Of a stretch of 64,000 bases of DNA, positions 1-10,916 are shown one piece after another (position 1 is the first letter of the stretch; the number at the start of each line of letters is the position of its first letter). The position numbers and the translations under genes are program-made. Source of the DNA: Candidatus Roizmanbacteria bacterium (GTDB lineage: Bacteria > Patescibacteriota > Microgenomatia > UBA1406 > GWC2-37-13). The notes below the pieces were generated by a model that searched no databases, was not told the DNA's origin, and was given only the letters and a program-made list of their open reading frames with translations. The stretch covers positions 62,001 to 126,000 of the forward strand of contig JACRPE010000021.1 in NCBI GenBank assembly GCA_016214055.1. The letters run 5' to 3'.

Positions 1-412
1 CCTTATTAAGGTAGACAACAATTGCCGGAACGTTAACCTGTTTTGCAAGAAGAATGTGCTCTCGAGTCTGAGGCATTGGACCATCCGGAGCTGAGACGAC
101 GAGAATTGCTCCGTCCATCTGAGCGGCACCGGTGATCATGTTCTTAATATAATCTGCATGACCGGGAGCATCAATGTGTGCATAGTGTCTTTTCTCAGTT
201 TCGTATTCTGAGTGATGGAGATTAATAGTGACGCCACGTGCCCGTTCTTCGGGGGCTTTGTCGATATCCTCATATTTCAAAAATTTTGCTAGACCTTTTT
301 TGGAAAGTACGTAGTGGATTGCTGAAGTGGTTGTGGTTTTTCCATGATCCACGTGACCAATGGTTCCAATATTCAAATGTGGTTTATTCCTTTGAAAAAC
401 ACCGTCTGCCAT
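1..412 (-). CDS. tuf: Elongation factor Tu, N-terminal part (truncated by window edge)
   Basis: Reverse-strand translation from ATG at 412: [44 protein letters not shown]...[85 protein letters not shown]; not in ORF track because it is partial. Confidence 0.97.
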   Translation of the reverse strand, partial: MADGVFQRNKPHLNIGTIGHVDHGKTTTTSAIHYVLSKKGLAKFLKYEDIDKAPEERARGVTINLHHSEYETEKRHYAHIDAPGHADYIKNMITGAAQMDGAILVVSAPDGPMPQTREHILLAKQVNVPAIVVYLNK

Positions 413-472
413 AATAAAAAAATAAAATTATAATTAACAATAAAGAAAAAGCACCAACCATAAGTTTGACTT

Positions 473-1384
473 TTGCAAACGAAGTTGATTTTTTTTCCTG
501 ACTTCTCTATGATAATTGGTATGAGGAGAAAAGTCAAGACCTTTTTGCATGTATTTGTCAGCAGTGTTGTTCCCCAAACATCCTATTATGCAAAAATTCT
601 TAAAAGTAAATTCACATTCTCTCTACTATATTCATTTATTCTCTTGTCACTCGTCACAGGTATTGTGTTCGTACTCATATCCTATCAGGTAGCACGAAAT
701 AATATAGGAAGCATAAAACAGTGCCTTAACAGTTCTATGAATGAAATACCTTCAAATTTCGTTCTGAATGTCCGGGATGGATTACTGTCAACCAATCATG
801 AGCTGCCACTTTTTGTGTGGTTTAACTGCGATGAGCGGGTCCAACTTCTGGCGGTAGTGGATGAACGCGGGGTAAGTAAAAATATTAATTCTTTCGGTGC
901 CCAGCTTTTGGTAACCGGATCAGAAATAGTTTTGAAGTATAAAACAAATACCTATACCGTTCCCATCAATAAATATATTTCCAACCTCCATCTGGACAAG
1001 CAGAGCATAATCGCTTATGTAAATCAAGGATTTGAAATACTCTCGTTTTATATTCCTTTTTTTGCCTTGGCTTTGGTTTTATCAACCCCTCTTTTGGTGT
1101 ATTTGGCAACCATCATGACTATTTTATTTTCCAGTCTCTGTGTCCGCCTTTTCTTCCACCTGTTTAGAAAACACTACTCGTTCAAAAAAACTATTCAGAT
1201 CGGTCTTCATTCCTGTACTCTTCCCCTGCTCACCCTCATCCTTTTTGTATTGTTTCCCATACACATCCTCAACACCTATATCTTATTCTTTGCACTCGTT
1301 TTTATATTCCAACTTGTTGCAGTCTATGAAGGTCACTATATAAATATACCTCACCACCCGTCACCCCATCATAAAAGAGCGTAG
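473..1384 (+). CDS. Multi-pass membrane protein, DUF1189-like
   Basis: Several hydrophobic segments; layout resembles DUF1189; true start may be the internal Met near 509 or 521. Confidence 0.6.
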   Translation: MQTKLIFFPDFSMIIGMRRKVKTFLHVFVSSVVPQTSYYAKILKSKFTFSLLYSFILLSLVTGIVFVLISYQVARNNIGSIKQCLNSSMNEIPSNFVLNVRDGLLSTNHELPLFVWFNCDERVQLLAVVDERGVSKNINSFGAQLLVTGSEIVLKYKTNTYTVPINKYISNLHLDKQSIIAYVNQGFEILSFYIPFFALALVLSTPLLVYLATIMTILFSSLCVRLFFHLFRKHYSFKKTIQIGLHSCTLPLLTLILFVLFPIHILNTYILFFALVFIFQLVAVYEGHYINIPHHPSPHHKRA

Positions 1385-4300
1385 TCTGCAATAGTTGCAT
1401 GCGGGATCCTCACATGTTTTGTCAATAAATGAAAGATTTTTGATTTCGCCGGCCACCGTATATATGAGTTTCTCTAAATCATCCTCTTCCTGTTTACTTA
1501 TCGTAAAACGTTCACTCTGATACTCGCCTTTTTCATTTTTTTCGACAAATTCAATAATTCCTTCAACCACATTCATTTTGAGCTTTCCTTCTTTATACCG
1601 GTCGATAAGTATTTTGTAAAAGACAAGCTGGCGTTTGTAATCACCCTTGCTTGATTTGATGGTACCTTCAATATAGGAACGTGTTTTTGGTTTTCCCGTT
1701 TTAAAGTCATATACCGCAACGTCCCCTTTTTTATCCAGTCTCTCAATCATGTCAATTTTACCGTTTAAGAAGATCCCTTCGGCAAAGCGTATTCCCTTTA
1801 TATTTAATTCACTTTCCAAGCCGTGCGGCCAGCGGAACGCTCTTGCATTTACATACTCCTTCAAAACGCTCTCTCCTTTTTTTGTCAGTTCCGCAAGTTC
1901 CTGTTGATTGAGGGGTTGCTTATCCAGGGCTTCTCTGTATTTTTGTATGACAAAGTTCTCATCAACCTTGTTTTTTTCCCGTTCAAGAAGATATAAATTC
2001 AGTGCCTCATGGATGGCTGACCCGAATATCATGCTTTTATTTTTTACATCGGGAAGAAGCAGTAAATTCCGGAAAAAATACTTCCAAGGACACTCCAAAT
2101 AATTATTAAGACCGCTCACCGAAAGCCCCCGCCGGACAAAAAGCTCGTTGAAGAACTGTTTGTTCTGAAGCAGATCCTTTTCAATCTTGGCTCCCTTGTC
2201 TATTTTTTTCTCTAACATCATTTCGGGATGAGAAGCAACGTATTTCTTGAACGCATCCGTATTAATCCTTTTTTTAAAAAGCGAGTTGATTTCCTCTGCA
2301 AACTGGGAAAGAACCTGCTCCCGATCATCGGCTCCCTGGGAGGAATAGGAAAGGGTTATTTGTTTGCGACCCCGGGTGAGGGCTACGTAGAAAAGCCGGC
2401 GGTCGTCATCATCCCCGGTGCTTTGAGTTACGGTATCAAATGTTACTGACAGGTGCCGCCAGGGAATATCAAACAGGTTGCCTTCATGCCGCTTATTGCC
2501 CCAGTGACCATCATGTACATTGATGATATATACGTAATCAAACTCCTGTCCCTTTGCTTTGTGGGCGGTCATGAGGCGGACCCCTGATTTATGTATCAGT
2601 TTGTGTGCCGTTGAAGGGGAAATTTTATGCGCCTTCAGAAGTTCGATGTAGGCGATAAATTCATGGAGGTTGAAGAGATGGTTGCGGGAGACCAATTTTT
2701 TTATTTCAGTATAGAGGAGGGAGACTTTTTCAATGACATCAACCCGGTGCCGGTGACTCAAAATCCGCTTCAAAAAGCCTGAATCGTTTAAGACTCCGAT
2801 AAATACATTGTCAAATGTGTCATTCATACTTATCGTCTTCCACTCCGTTATTTTTTTTACGAAATCCTCAATCTTTTCCTGCTTTTTTAAGATGACATTT
2901 TTCTTGTATGTCTCGAGTGAAAGAACGTCCCAAAGAAAGGTATGCTTTTCGCGGGCAAAAAGTATAAGTTTGTAAATGTCAATCGGATCTATTTCAAATA
3001 CATCAATATGCATGACGTCAACCAATTCTATGTCAGACCCAAGCCGGTCGATGGCATAAAATAAACTGAGCAGTTTTTGCACGGTCAGGTCCTTAAATAT
3101 ATTTTGATCTGATTCAACAATATAGGGAATAGATAAATTTTCAAATACCTCGGCAAACGGATCGATATCCCGGTTATTTCGAGCAAGTATCGCAATCTCA
3201 CGGGGATTTGCCCCTGCTTTTATTTTCTTCTTAATTTCCCGTGCCACATAATAATATTCTTCATAAAAGGATGATAATTCAGCAATCTCTATCTCTCGCT
3301 TTTTTTCCAGACTTGCGGCAGAAAGAAAACTATCAGGCAAAAGTATTTGAGATGCGGAATTATGCTTTATTAAGCTATGGGCCGCGTCCAGTATGATTTG
3401 GGTTGATCGGTAATTTTTTGTCAGATTAATAAGAGTAGCGTCTTTGTACAGATGCTTAAAATAAAGAAAGTTTTCAAGAGTTGCCCCCTGAAAACGGTAG
3501 ATTGCCTGCTTTTCATCGCCTACTACAAATAGGTTTGGATTGGGATAGTAGTTACACAGATACTCAATAATTTTATTTTGCGCTTTGTTGGTATCCTGAT
3601 GTTCATCAACCAGAAAATACTGGAATAATTCCTGCATTTGTAAAAGAAGGTTCTTGTTTCCTTCAAAAGAAGAAAGCACTTTCAAAAGCATGTCGTTGTA
3701 ATCATATTTTTTTTGACTGATGAGCGCTTCTTCATATTTTTTATACACGGTAATCAGTTCTTTATTTTTCTCTATCTTTTTCTGAAGGGTCATATATTTT
3801 CCCTTCATTTTCCCGGTATACGGACCCTTGGTGTTGTATAGATCCTCAACCCCGTCAAAGTCTTTTTCCTGTTCTTTTATACCTTGTGCAAATGCCTTTA
3901 CGCTAACTCCTTCTTTCTTAAGATCTCCTATTACATGAAGAATTGATTTTGCAAAATGAAGGGGCGCCCCGAATGGTTTGATGTGGGTAAAAGAGTTTTT
4001 TTCCAGGATGGACTCAATTATTTGCAACTGTCCAAGCTCCTCAATGCTTTCGCTTTCGACCAGTTCTTCAAATTCCGAAGGATTGTGTTGGATAAGTTTA
4101 TTGCAAAATCCATGAAAGGTATTAATCTCGACCCGGTAGCCGGGAGTACCGATGAGATCGACCAGTCTTTTTCTCATCTCATACACGGCAGAATCGGTAA
4201 ACGTAAGGGCCAATATGTTTTCCGGCTCAATCTGGGTTTCAAGAAGTATTTTTGCAATGCGTAGGATGAGTACTTGTGTTTTCCCCGTACCGGGACCGGC

Positions 4301-4393
4301 AATCACCATAACGGGACCTTCAATAGTATCAACCGCTTTTTTCTGCTCGGTGTTTAGCTTCCGGTAAAACGCTTCAAATTGCTTGGATATCAT
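1361..4393 (-). CDS. UvrD/PcrA-type ATP-dependent DNA helicase with C-terminal PD-(D/E)XK nuclease domain
   Basis: GPGTGKTQVL Walker A, LVDEHQDTN, VVGDEKQAIYRFQGA, MTAHKAKGQEFDYVYI, VALTRGRKQ; C-terminal ECPWKYFF / VAVYDFKTGKPK / CEDPACNYC nuclease-type motifs. Confidence 0.93.
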   Translation of the reverse strand: MISKQFEAFYRKLNTEQKKAVDTIEGPVMVIAGPGTGKTQVLILRIAKILLETQIEPENILALTFTDSAVYEMRKRLVDLIGTPGYRVEINTFHGFCNKLIQHNPSEFEELVESESIEELGQLQIIESILEKNSFTHIKPFGAPLHFAKSILHVIGDLKKEGVSVKAFAQGIKEQEKDFDGVEDLYNTKGPYTGKMKGKYMTLQKKIEKNKELITVYKKYEEALISQKKYDYNDMLLKVLSSFEGNKNLLLQMQELFQYFLVDEHQDTNKAQNKIIEYLCNYYPNPNLFVVGDEKQAIYRFQGATLENFLYFKHLYKDATLINLTKNYRSTQIILDAAHSLIKHNSASQILLPDSFLSAASLEKKREIEIAELSSFYEEYYYVAREIKKKIKAGANPREIAILARNNRDIDPFAEVFENLSIPYIVESDQNIFKDLTVQKLLSLFYAIDRLGSDIELVDVMHIDVFEIDPIDIYKLILFAREKHTFLWDVLSLETYKKNVILKKQEKIEDFVKKITEWKTISMNDTFDNVFIGVLNDSGFLKRILSHRHRVDVIEKVSLLYTEIKKLVSRNHLFNLHEFIAYIELLKAHKISPSTAHKLIHKSGVRLMTAHKAKGQEFDYVYIINVHDGHWGNKRHEGNLFDIPWRHLSVTFDTVTQSTGDDDDRRLFYVALTRGRKQITLSYSSQGADDREQVLSQFAEEINSLFKKRINTDAFKKYVASHPEMMLEKKIDKGAKIEKDLLQNKQFFNELFVRRGLSVSGLNNYLECPWKYFFRNLLLLPDVKNKSMIFGSAIHEALNLYLLEREKNKVDENFVIQKYREALDKQPLNQQELAELTKKGESVLKEYVNARAFRWPHGLESELNIKGIRFAEGIFLNGKIDMIERLDKKGDVAVYDFKTGKPKTRSYIEGTIKSSKGDYKRQLVFYKILIDRYKEGKLKMNVVEGIIEFVEKNEKGEYQSERFTISKQEEDDLEKLIYTVAGEIKNLSFIDKTCEDPACNYCRLRSFMMG

Positions 4394-4438
4394 AGGGTAA
4401 GTTTTCCCATTATATACTATAAAAACGATATGCGTCTT

Positions 4439-5410
4439 TTAAGAAGATTGGTATACAGGAATTACTTTATTGTTAGTATCTTTTTGTTGATTAAAAAGAG
4501 TATTTTGACTTTGGAGATATTCTTCAATTCTTTTTCCTGCTAACTCGCAATATTTTTGATCATTGTCGTATGCAACATATCGTCTTTTAGTTTTTAATGC
4601 AGCAAGACAAGTAGTTCCACTACCAACAAAGGGATCAAGGATAACTTCATCTTCAAAGGTATAAAGTTGAATTAAACGATACGGAAGTTCAATAGGAAAT
4701 GGAGCTGGATGACCTATTCTTGAGGCTCTTTCGGCCGAAAATGTCCAAATACTTTTCGTATATTCCATAAATTCTTCTTTTGTAATTGTTGGTTTTCGTG
4801 CCACAGGTTTTTTTCTTGCAAAACCGTCTTTGGAGAAAATAAGAATATATTCATGAATATCTCTTAGAGTTGGATTAGTCGCCGATAGCCAGCTACCCCA
4901 GGCAAAGGACTGACTGGCAGACGATGCTTTATTCCATATAACCTCACCCCTCATAAGAAATCCTAATTTTTGCATGTCCTCAATAACATAGGAATGAATA
5001 GGTAAGTACGGTTTTCTGCCTAAATTAGCAATATTAACACAAACCCTCCCACCAGGAATTAAAACTCGATAAGTTTCTTTGAATACCTTTGTGAGTAGAT
5101 CTCGATACTCATTCATTGACAAATTTTTATCGTAATCTTTTCCAACATTGTAAGGAGGAGAAGTCACCATCAAATGAACACTGTTATCGGGAAGTTCTGT
5201 CATCTGCTCACTACTTTTACAAAAAACTTTATTGATATTTTCCTGAGGAATAGGATTTTCTAAATCTTTGGCAAAATAAGTGTTATTTGATCCGGCATAG
5301 ATCTTGCTATTGTAGAACTTTGAAGAGTCATGGTTTATTCGTGTTCCTACTCCAAAAGAGGAAGTTTGAGATCCATTACTTTTTCCGTTTGGTTTCAAGA
5401 TGCTATTCAT
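4439..5410 (-). CDS. Site-specific DNA methyltransferase (beta-type motif order), modification subunit
   Basis: VTSPPYNVGKDYD (motif IV) precedes DPFVGSGTTCLAALKTKRRYVAYDND (motif I). Confidence 0.9.
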   Translation of the reverse strand: MNSILKPNGKSNGSQTSSFGVGTRINHDSSKFYNSKIYAGSNNTYFAKDLENPIPQENINKVFCKSSEQMTELPDNSVHLMVTSPPYNVGKDYDKNLSMNEYRDLLTKVFKETYRVLIPGGRVCVNIANLGRKPYLPIHSYVIEDMQKLGFLMRGEVIWNKASSASQSFAWGSWLSATNPTLRDIHEYILIFSKDGFARKKPVARKPTITKEEFMEYTKSIWTFSAERASRIGHPAPFPIELPYRLIQLYTFEDEVILDPFVGSGTTCLAALKTKRRYVAYDNDQKYCELAGKRIEEYLQSQNTLFNQQKDTNNKVIPVYQSS

Positions 5411-5411
5411 A

Positions 5412-6299
5412 TCAATCCCCTGAATTTTTTATAAGTTGTAAAAACTTTTCTGCCTTTTGTTCGTAAGTTTGTTCCTTATTGGCAATTTCAACAATTTCAC
5501 CTAATTTCTTTTTATTTTGCATACTGGAGAAAAATTGTCGTTCTTCTTTTAGAAGCTCTAATGAATTTTCTTTCAATTCATCATAGGAATCAAAACGATA
5601 GAAACCATTCTTGGGTGTATTTTTAATATCTTCATCGTTATTGTCTAAAGGTTTAGAATTAACGGACCAAAAACCCTGAATAATACCATTTTGTTTTAGG
5701 TGGTCAACTTTTTTGTAATATCCGGCGTTTATAGGTGTGTTACCAATGACGATAATAGGAATTCTTGCCGCTTTATCACTGGAAACCCGAATATTGATGC
5801 TTTTACCTATCGCTTTAAGCATTGAATCGGATCGGCGAATACTTGGTTGTCCTGTATGCGTTTTATAGTCGCCAACACAAATGATCTCTGGTTGTCCCTT
5901 AGCCTGTTTATATTCCCAGTTCCAGACAATAGACATTTTAACCTCGGCTATCATGAGAATATTTTCAGGTTTTTGGACAATATCCTTGGATGTGCAAATT
6001 GCTACATCTGCCGGTGATTGACTAGTTAGTCCGATTTCTTCGCAAATTGCACCTTGAACTGAATAGCCACTTAATTGTTTGGCAATTTCAGAAAAAAGAT
6101 CAGTAGACCATTTTTCAGTATACGTACCAATTAAAGAGTTTCTACTTTGAAGGGTTGATTTAGTATCGCCATAATCTTTTGGCCAATAGGCATAAAATTT
6201 TTTATTAGAGGTAGCATAAAACAGTTGTTCAGGAGTGGCAAAGTTTAACGATTTAATAAAAAAGTCATATTCATCTTCTTTTTTCCATAACATCTTCAT
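5412..6299 (-). CDS. Putative type II restriction endonuclease, PD-(D/E)XK type
   Basis: Directly adjacent to and co-oriented with the methyltransferase; PADVAICTS...ILMIAEVKMS fits a PD-x(n)-ExK site. Confidence 0.7.
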   Translation of the reverse strand: MKMLWKKEDEYDFFIKSLNFATPEQLFYATSNKKFYAYWPKDYGDTKSTLQSRNSLIGTYTEKWSTDLFSEIAKQLSGYSVQGAICEEIGLTSQSPADVAICTSKDIVQKPENILMIAEVKMSIVWNWEYKQAKGQPEIICVGDYKTHTGQPSIRRSDSMLKAIGKSINIRVSSDKAARIPIIVIGNTPINAGYYKKVDHLKQNGIIQGFWSVNSKPLDNNDEDIKNTPKNGFYRFDSYDELKENSLELLKEERQFFSSMQNKKKLGEIVEIANKEQTYEQKAEKFLQLIKNSGD

Positions 6300-6383
6300 A
6301 TAAAAATAATTATAACAGTATTTTCTGAAAGAACATTGTAGATTACAAAAAGTTAATTCATATCATTTTGTATAATACATATA

Positions 6384-7862
6384 ATGTCCGAATATATTAT
6401 CAAGTCGCGCTTCTTTGGGCGCCTGTTTGAAATAATCATCCCTATCACCTCGTGGGTGATGATTACATTTCCCCTCTGGATGTCCCCTTTCCACCCTGCC
6501 CTCGTTGCTTATTTTATCATTGCTTTTGATCTTTATTTTTTTTATAGCTGTTTGCGTACGGTCTACTATTCAACCCTCTCATATCGCCTCATTGAAGAGC
6601 ATGATAAAATAAATTTTGCTTCTCTTCTTAAAAAAGTACCAAAAACAGAAGACTATCATCACTTCGTTATCATTCCTAATTTTAAAGAGCCCCTTTACAA
6701 ACTTGAAGAAACCGTGAAGGCCATAGTAAAAAGTGATTATCCCTATAAAAAAATCAGTCTGGTATTGGCTTTTGAAAAACGTGAAGAGGCGGCCACTGAA
6801 AAAGGAATTGAAATCCAAAAGAAATACGGTGATTACTTTGAATCAATTCTTTTTTCCTACCATATTCTGACTTCAGATGAGGTCGCAGGAAAAGCAAGTA
6901 ATCAAACCCATGCCGCCCGTCAAGTGGACGAATATGTCACTAAAAAAGGATGGGCCCCGGAACAGGTAATTGTCACCATATGCGACGCGGACAGCCTTTT
7001 GCCTGCAAATTTTTTCTCTTATTTGACATATGTATATCATCGGGATGAAAACCGGAAGTATCATTTTTATTGGGCTCCTGTACTGCTTTATAACAATTTC
7101 TGGAAGCTCTCCTTTTTTGTCCGTATCCAGGCAACTCTGTCTTCTATTCTCCGCCTCTCCTTTCTTTCCCAAAAAGAAAAATTGATACAAATCTCAACAT
7201 ACGCAACCAACATGTGGCTATTGAAACAAATCAATTTCTGGGATGTGGATATCATACCTGAAGACTGGCACGTGTACTTTCAAGCCTTTTTTACGTTTGG
7301 TGAAAAAGTGAAGACCCTTCCCCTGTATACCATGGTAAGCGGAGATGCAGTCTACACGGGCAGTACAATTAAAACATTTGTAAGCAGATATGAACAGGAA
7401 AAAAGATGGGCGTGGGGAGTGTCTGATATCGGCTATACTCTCAAAAAATTCTTTACCACTCCCCATATAAAACCGCTGCCGAAAATAAAAAAAATCCTGT
7501 ATCTTGTTGAGAATCATCTTTTTTGGCCTACCTCCTTTTTTATTCTGACCATAAGCGCGTCCATTCCCCCGATCATCAATCCCTCTTTTAAAAGGACAGT
7601 ATTGGGATTTTTGCTTCCGCAACTTTCGGGACTTATTTTAACTCTTTCAACATCGATGATTTTAGTATATATTTATCTTGACGTGAAACTTCGTCAGAAA
7701 ATAAATATCGGCACCAAACTTATCAATGTTCCTCTTTTATTTGTTCAGTGGTATTTTCTTCCTTTCATTTCTTTTCTTCTCTCTTCCCTCCCCGCCCTTG
7801 AATCTCATACGAGAATGATCATCGGAAAAAAGATTGAATATAAGGTGACTGAAAAAATATGA
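6384..7862 (+). CDS. Membrane-anchored family 2 glycosyltransferase
   Basis: FVIIPNFKEPLYKLEETVKAI...CDADSLLPANFF, flanked by TM segments; preceded by TATAAT 7 nt before ATG. Confidence 0.85.
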   Translation: MSEYIIKSRFFGRLFEIIIPITSWVMITFPLWMSPFHPALVAYFIIAFDLYFFYSCLRTVYYSTLSYRLIEEHDKINFASLLKKVPKTEDYHHFVIIPNFKEPLYKLEETVKAIVKSDYPYKKISLVLAFEKREEAATEKGIEIQKKYGDYFESILFSYHILTSDEVAGKASNQTHAARQVDEYVTKKGWAPEQVIVTICDADSLLPANFFSYLTYVYHRDENRKYHFYWAPVLLYNNFWKLSFFVRIQATLSSILRLSFLSQKEKLIQISTYATNMWLLKQINFWDVDIIPEDWHVYFQAFFTFGEKVKTLPLYTMVSGDAVYTGSTIKTFVSRYEQEKRWAWGVSDIGYTLKKFFTTPHIKPLPKIKKILYLVENHLFWPTSFFILTISASIPPIINPSFKRTVLGFLLPQLSGLILTLSTSMILVYIYLDVKLRQKINIGTKLINVPLLFVQWYFLPFISFLLSSLPALESHTRMIIGKKIEYKVTEKI

Positions 7863-9181
7863 ATACTGTCCTAAATTTATTATTTTCCTTCACTCCCCTC
7901 AAATTCTACGTGCAAAGTATATGGCGCGATGAAGCTTTTTCATACCTCTTGGCAAAGCAAAATATTCTGCAGATATTATCATTGACTGCAAAGGATTTTA
8001 ATCCTCCTCTGTACTACCTCCTGCTTCATGTTTGGATGGGAATGTTCGGATCTTCCGAAATTGCCATGCGGACTCTCTCATTCTTCTTTTTTTTGGGGAC
8101 TTTATATGTGGTGGGAATGTTTCTCATGGATATATTTGAGTTTTCCATAGGGGAGATACTTTTATTTCTTCTTCTTTTCGTACTCAATCCTCTACTTCAC
8201 TACTACGCGTTTGAAGCACGCATGTACAGTCTCTTTGCTTTTTTGATTACGCTTTCATTTTATTTTCTTGCGAAAAAATCATATCGGAAGTATGCGCTCA
8301 CCGTTATCTTTTCGCTCTACACTCACTATTTTGCGATATTCCCACTTTTCGGTCAAATAATATACTTCATGCTGACTGACAGAAAGAATATGGTCCAACA
8401 CATAAAAATGTTTATAAAAATCGGGTTCTATTTTCTGCCCTGGATCATCTTTGTCATTCTTTCCAAACCCCCCTTCGGCCAGTCATTCTGGATCCCACCC
8501 CTTCGCCTTGACACAGTCTTAAATACATTGGGATTATTATTCACCGGGTATGAAGATATGCTTGGATTTACCTATTCATCTATATCTATAATTTCTTTGA
8601 CGATATTCTGCATTATCGCTTTCTCTTTTTTCATCCTGCGTAATAAAAAGTTACACGAAACAAATTATAAAAATGTATGTCTTATGCTACTCTGCTGGGT
8701 GGCAGTTCCAACGATTTCGATTCTTCTTATCTCCTTCTTCAAACCTATGTTCCTTCCACGTTACATGATATTTATCACGGTGGGTCTTCTCATTTCTCTC
8801 ACATATCTCATCCATCGTTTTCCCGGGAAGTTGAAGTATCCGCTCCTTTTTATTTTAATGATTTTTTCTCTCCATTATGGCATGTATCAAACTATCATGA
8901 GGAATAAAGGAGATGTGAAGACCCCCCTGTTACAGATGAGAAATCTGTTGAAGAAAGACGATGTGGTTTATGTGACCCATGAGTATAATTTCCACCCCGC
9001 GGAGTATTATATAAACGATCAACAAGTGTTTCTTTATGGCAAGACATATGAAGAAGTCCCGTCATTTGTAGGAAAGGTGCTTATTCCGAAAGATAAGATA
9101 AAGAACTCACTTCCCCTCTATCCAAAAAGGGCATTTGTCTTCAAGGACGATCTGAGCTACTCAATACAGGCACTCTATTAA
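7859..9181 (+). CDS. GT39/PMT-like membrane glycosyltransferase
   Basis: WRDEAFSYLLAKQ...FNPPLYYLLLHVWMGMFGSSEIAMRTLS signature and multiple TM segments. Confidence 0.85.
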   Translation: MNTVLNLLFSFTPLKFYVQSIWRDEAFSYLLAKQNILQILSLTAKDFNPPLYYLLLHVWMGMFGSSEIAMRTLSFFFFLGTLYVVGMFLMDIFEFSIGEILLFLLLFVLNPLLHYYAFEARMYSLFAFLITLSFYFLAKKSYRKYALTVIFSLYTHYFAIFPLFGQIIYFMLTDRKNMVQHIKMFIKIGFYFLPWIIFVILSKPPFGQSFWIPPLRLDTVLNTLGLLFTGYEDMLGFTYSSISIISLTIFCIIAFSFFILRNKKLHETNYKNVCLMLLCWVAVPTISILLISFFKPMFLPRYMIFITVGLLISLTYLIHRFPGKLKYPLLFILMIFSLHYGMYQTIMRNKGDVKTPLLQMRNLLKKDDVVYVTHEYNFHPAEYYINDQQVFLYGKTYEEVPSFVGKVLIPKDKIKNSLPLYPKRAFVFKDDLSYSIQALY

Positions 9182-9186
9182 ACTGT

Positions 9187-10515
9187 TTACGGTATCTTAT
9201 ACTTGACAGCCATCCGTTTTATTTGATTCCGTAATAATGTAAGTTTCTTGTTTTTTTGTAAATCTACCAGAAACTGTTTGACGTACGCCCCCTTTTCGAG
9301 TTTTTCTTTTGGTAATCGGTATGCCTTAACTTCATCTACCACTTTTAAGATCATCTCACCGATGAATTTCATTTCTTTTTCTTTCATCCCCCGAGTGGTT
9401 GAAGCAGGGGTTCCCAATCTGACTCCAGATGGATAGTAAGGGGAAGATAGTTCCTCCGGTACGGTATTTTTATTTAGGGTAAGACCAACCACGTCAAGTG
9501 CCTTTTGGACAAAAACTCCGGCTCCCGGACCCATCGTCGGGGTTAGGTCAACCAATAGGAGATGATTCTCACTCCCTCCTCCGACTAATGTAAGACCTCC
9601 TTTAATCAAGACCTGTGCCAATGCTTGAGAATTTTTAACAATCTGATGTGCATATTTTTTAAACGAGCTTTGAGCCGCTTCATGAAGGGCAACGGCTATT
9701 GCGGCTGTCTGATTATCATGAGGACCTCCCTGAAGACCGGGGAAGATCGCTTTGTCAATCTTTGAAGCCAGATCGGCGTCTTTCTTTATCCCTTTGTCAG
9801 TGACCATAATCATGGCCCCCCGTGGACCGCGGAGTGTTTTATGGGTGGTAGTTGTAACTATGTGAACATGGGGAACGGGTGAAGGATGTGCACCTCCTAC
9901 GATGAGACCGGCAACATGAGCAATATCTGCGGCAAGATACGCACCCACCTCATCGGCAATTTCTGCAAACCGATCGTAATGAAACTTTAACGGATAAGCC
10001 GTTGCACCAACCCATATTAATTTTGGTTTGCACTCAAGTGCCAATCTGCGGATTTCTTTGTAATCAAAAAGGTCTTCGCTTTTGCCCGACGAATTCTTTT
10101 TTAAGCCATATTGCACCGTTTTATAAAAGATACCCGTTGCAGACACGGTGTGTCCATGGGTTAAATGCCCTCCGGCTATGAGTGCCTGACCCATCACCGT
10201 ATCTCCCGGTTTACAGGTTGCAAGATAGACTGCAAAATTGGCGGGTGATCCTGAATAAGGCTGAACATTGGCAAAGGGGACTTTAAACAATTTTTTTGCT
10301 CGTTCCTGGGCGAGGATTTCAACTTCATCCGCATTTTCATTCCCTCCGTAATATCTTTTTTTCGGGTACCCTTCAGAGTATTTATTGACCAGATATGACG
10401 AAAGAACGCTTCTCACCTCGGTTGATGCATAGTTTTCAGAAGGGATGAGCTCAATACCTTCCTTTTGTCTTTTGATTTCCTTTTTTATAAGAGTCGAGAT
10501 TAGTTTATCTTTCAT
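9187..10515 (-). CDS. glyA: Serine hydroxymethyltransferase
   Basis: ELIPSENYASTEVRSVLSSYLVNKYSEGYPKKRYYGG, VTTTTHKTLRGPRGAMI, GLQGGPHDNQTAAIAVAL. Confidence 0.98.
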   Translation of the reverse strand: MKDKLISTLIKKEIKRQKEGIELIPSENYASTEVRSVLSSYLVNKYSEGYPKKRYYGGNENADEVEILAQERAKKLFKVPFANVQPYSGSPANFAVYLATCKPGDTVMGQALIAGGHLTHGHTVSATGIFYKTVQYGLKKNSSGKSEDLFDYKEIRRLALECKPKLIWVGATAYPLKFHYDRFAEIADEVGAYLAADIAHVAGLIVGGAHPSPVPHVHIVTTTTHKTLRGPRGAMIMVTDKGIKKDADLASKIDKAIFPGLQGGPHDNQTAAIAVALHEAAQSSFKKYAHQIVKNSQALAQVLIKGGLTLVGGGSENHLLLVDLTPTMGPGAGVFVQKALDVVGLTLNKNTVPEELSSPYYPSGVRLGTPASTTRGMKEKEMKFIGEMILKVVDEVKAYRLPKEKLEKGAYVKQFLVDLQKNKKLTLLRNQIKRMAVKYKIP

Positions 10516-10609
10516 GCGTTATAAATGAAAATAATAATATCACCATCATATTAAACATATTTTTGTATTGCAACTGAAAATGGCTCATAAATCGGGTATA
10601 ATGAGGACT

Positions 10610-10915
10610 ATGTTATATGCCCTTCTCGGAAGTAACGCCATCATGATTCTTTCCTTCATACTGCGCTACAAAACATTCCCCCCTCAAATACCACTTTTCT
10701 ATACCCATTCAATTGGTGAGGACCAGTTGGGCGAGTGGTGGATGATTTTTCTATTGCCTTTACTGTTGAATGCGTTTGTATTGATAAATCGTTTTATCTA
10801 TCGAAAATTTTTTCTCAGCAATACATTTGTTGCGCAGATGATATATTATCTCAATCTCTTTTTCATGATTTCCTTCACCCTCATATTTATAAAAATTGTC
10901 CTGTTGGTCAGTTGA
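10610..10915 (+). CDS. Small membrane protein of unknown function
   Basis: ORF 10568..10915; start placed at 10610 because TATAAT lies at 10597-10602 inside the longer ORF. Confidence 0.6.
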   Translation: MLYALLGSNAIMILSFILRYKTFPPQIPLFYTHSIGEDQLGEWWMIFLLPLLLNAFVLINRFIYRKFFLSNTFVAQMIYYLNLFFMISFTLIFIKIVLLVS

Positions 10916-10916
10916 T

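Noticed and set aside
7218-7622. Long minus-strand ORF (134 aa), and similar ORFs such as 6873-7190, 23201-23599, 27330-27719, 47462-47905
   Set aside because: Shadow ORFs antisense to well-supported genes (glycosyltransferase, argG, argS, DUF4012).
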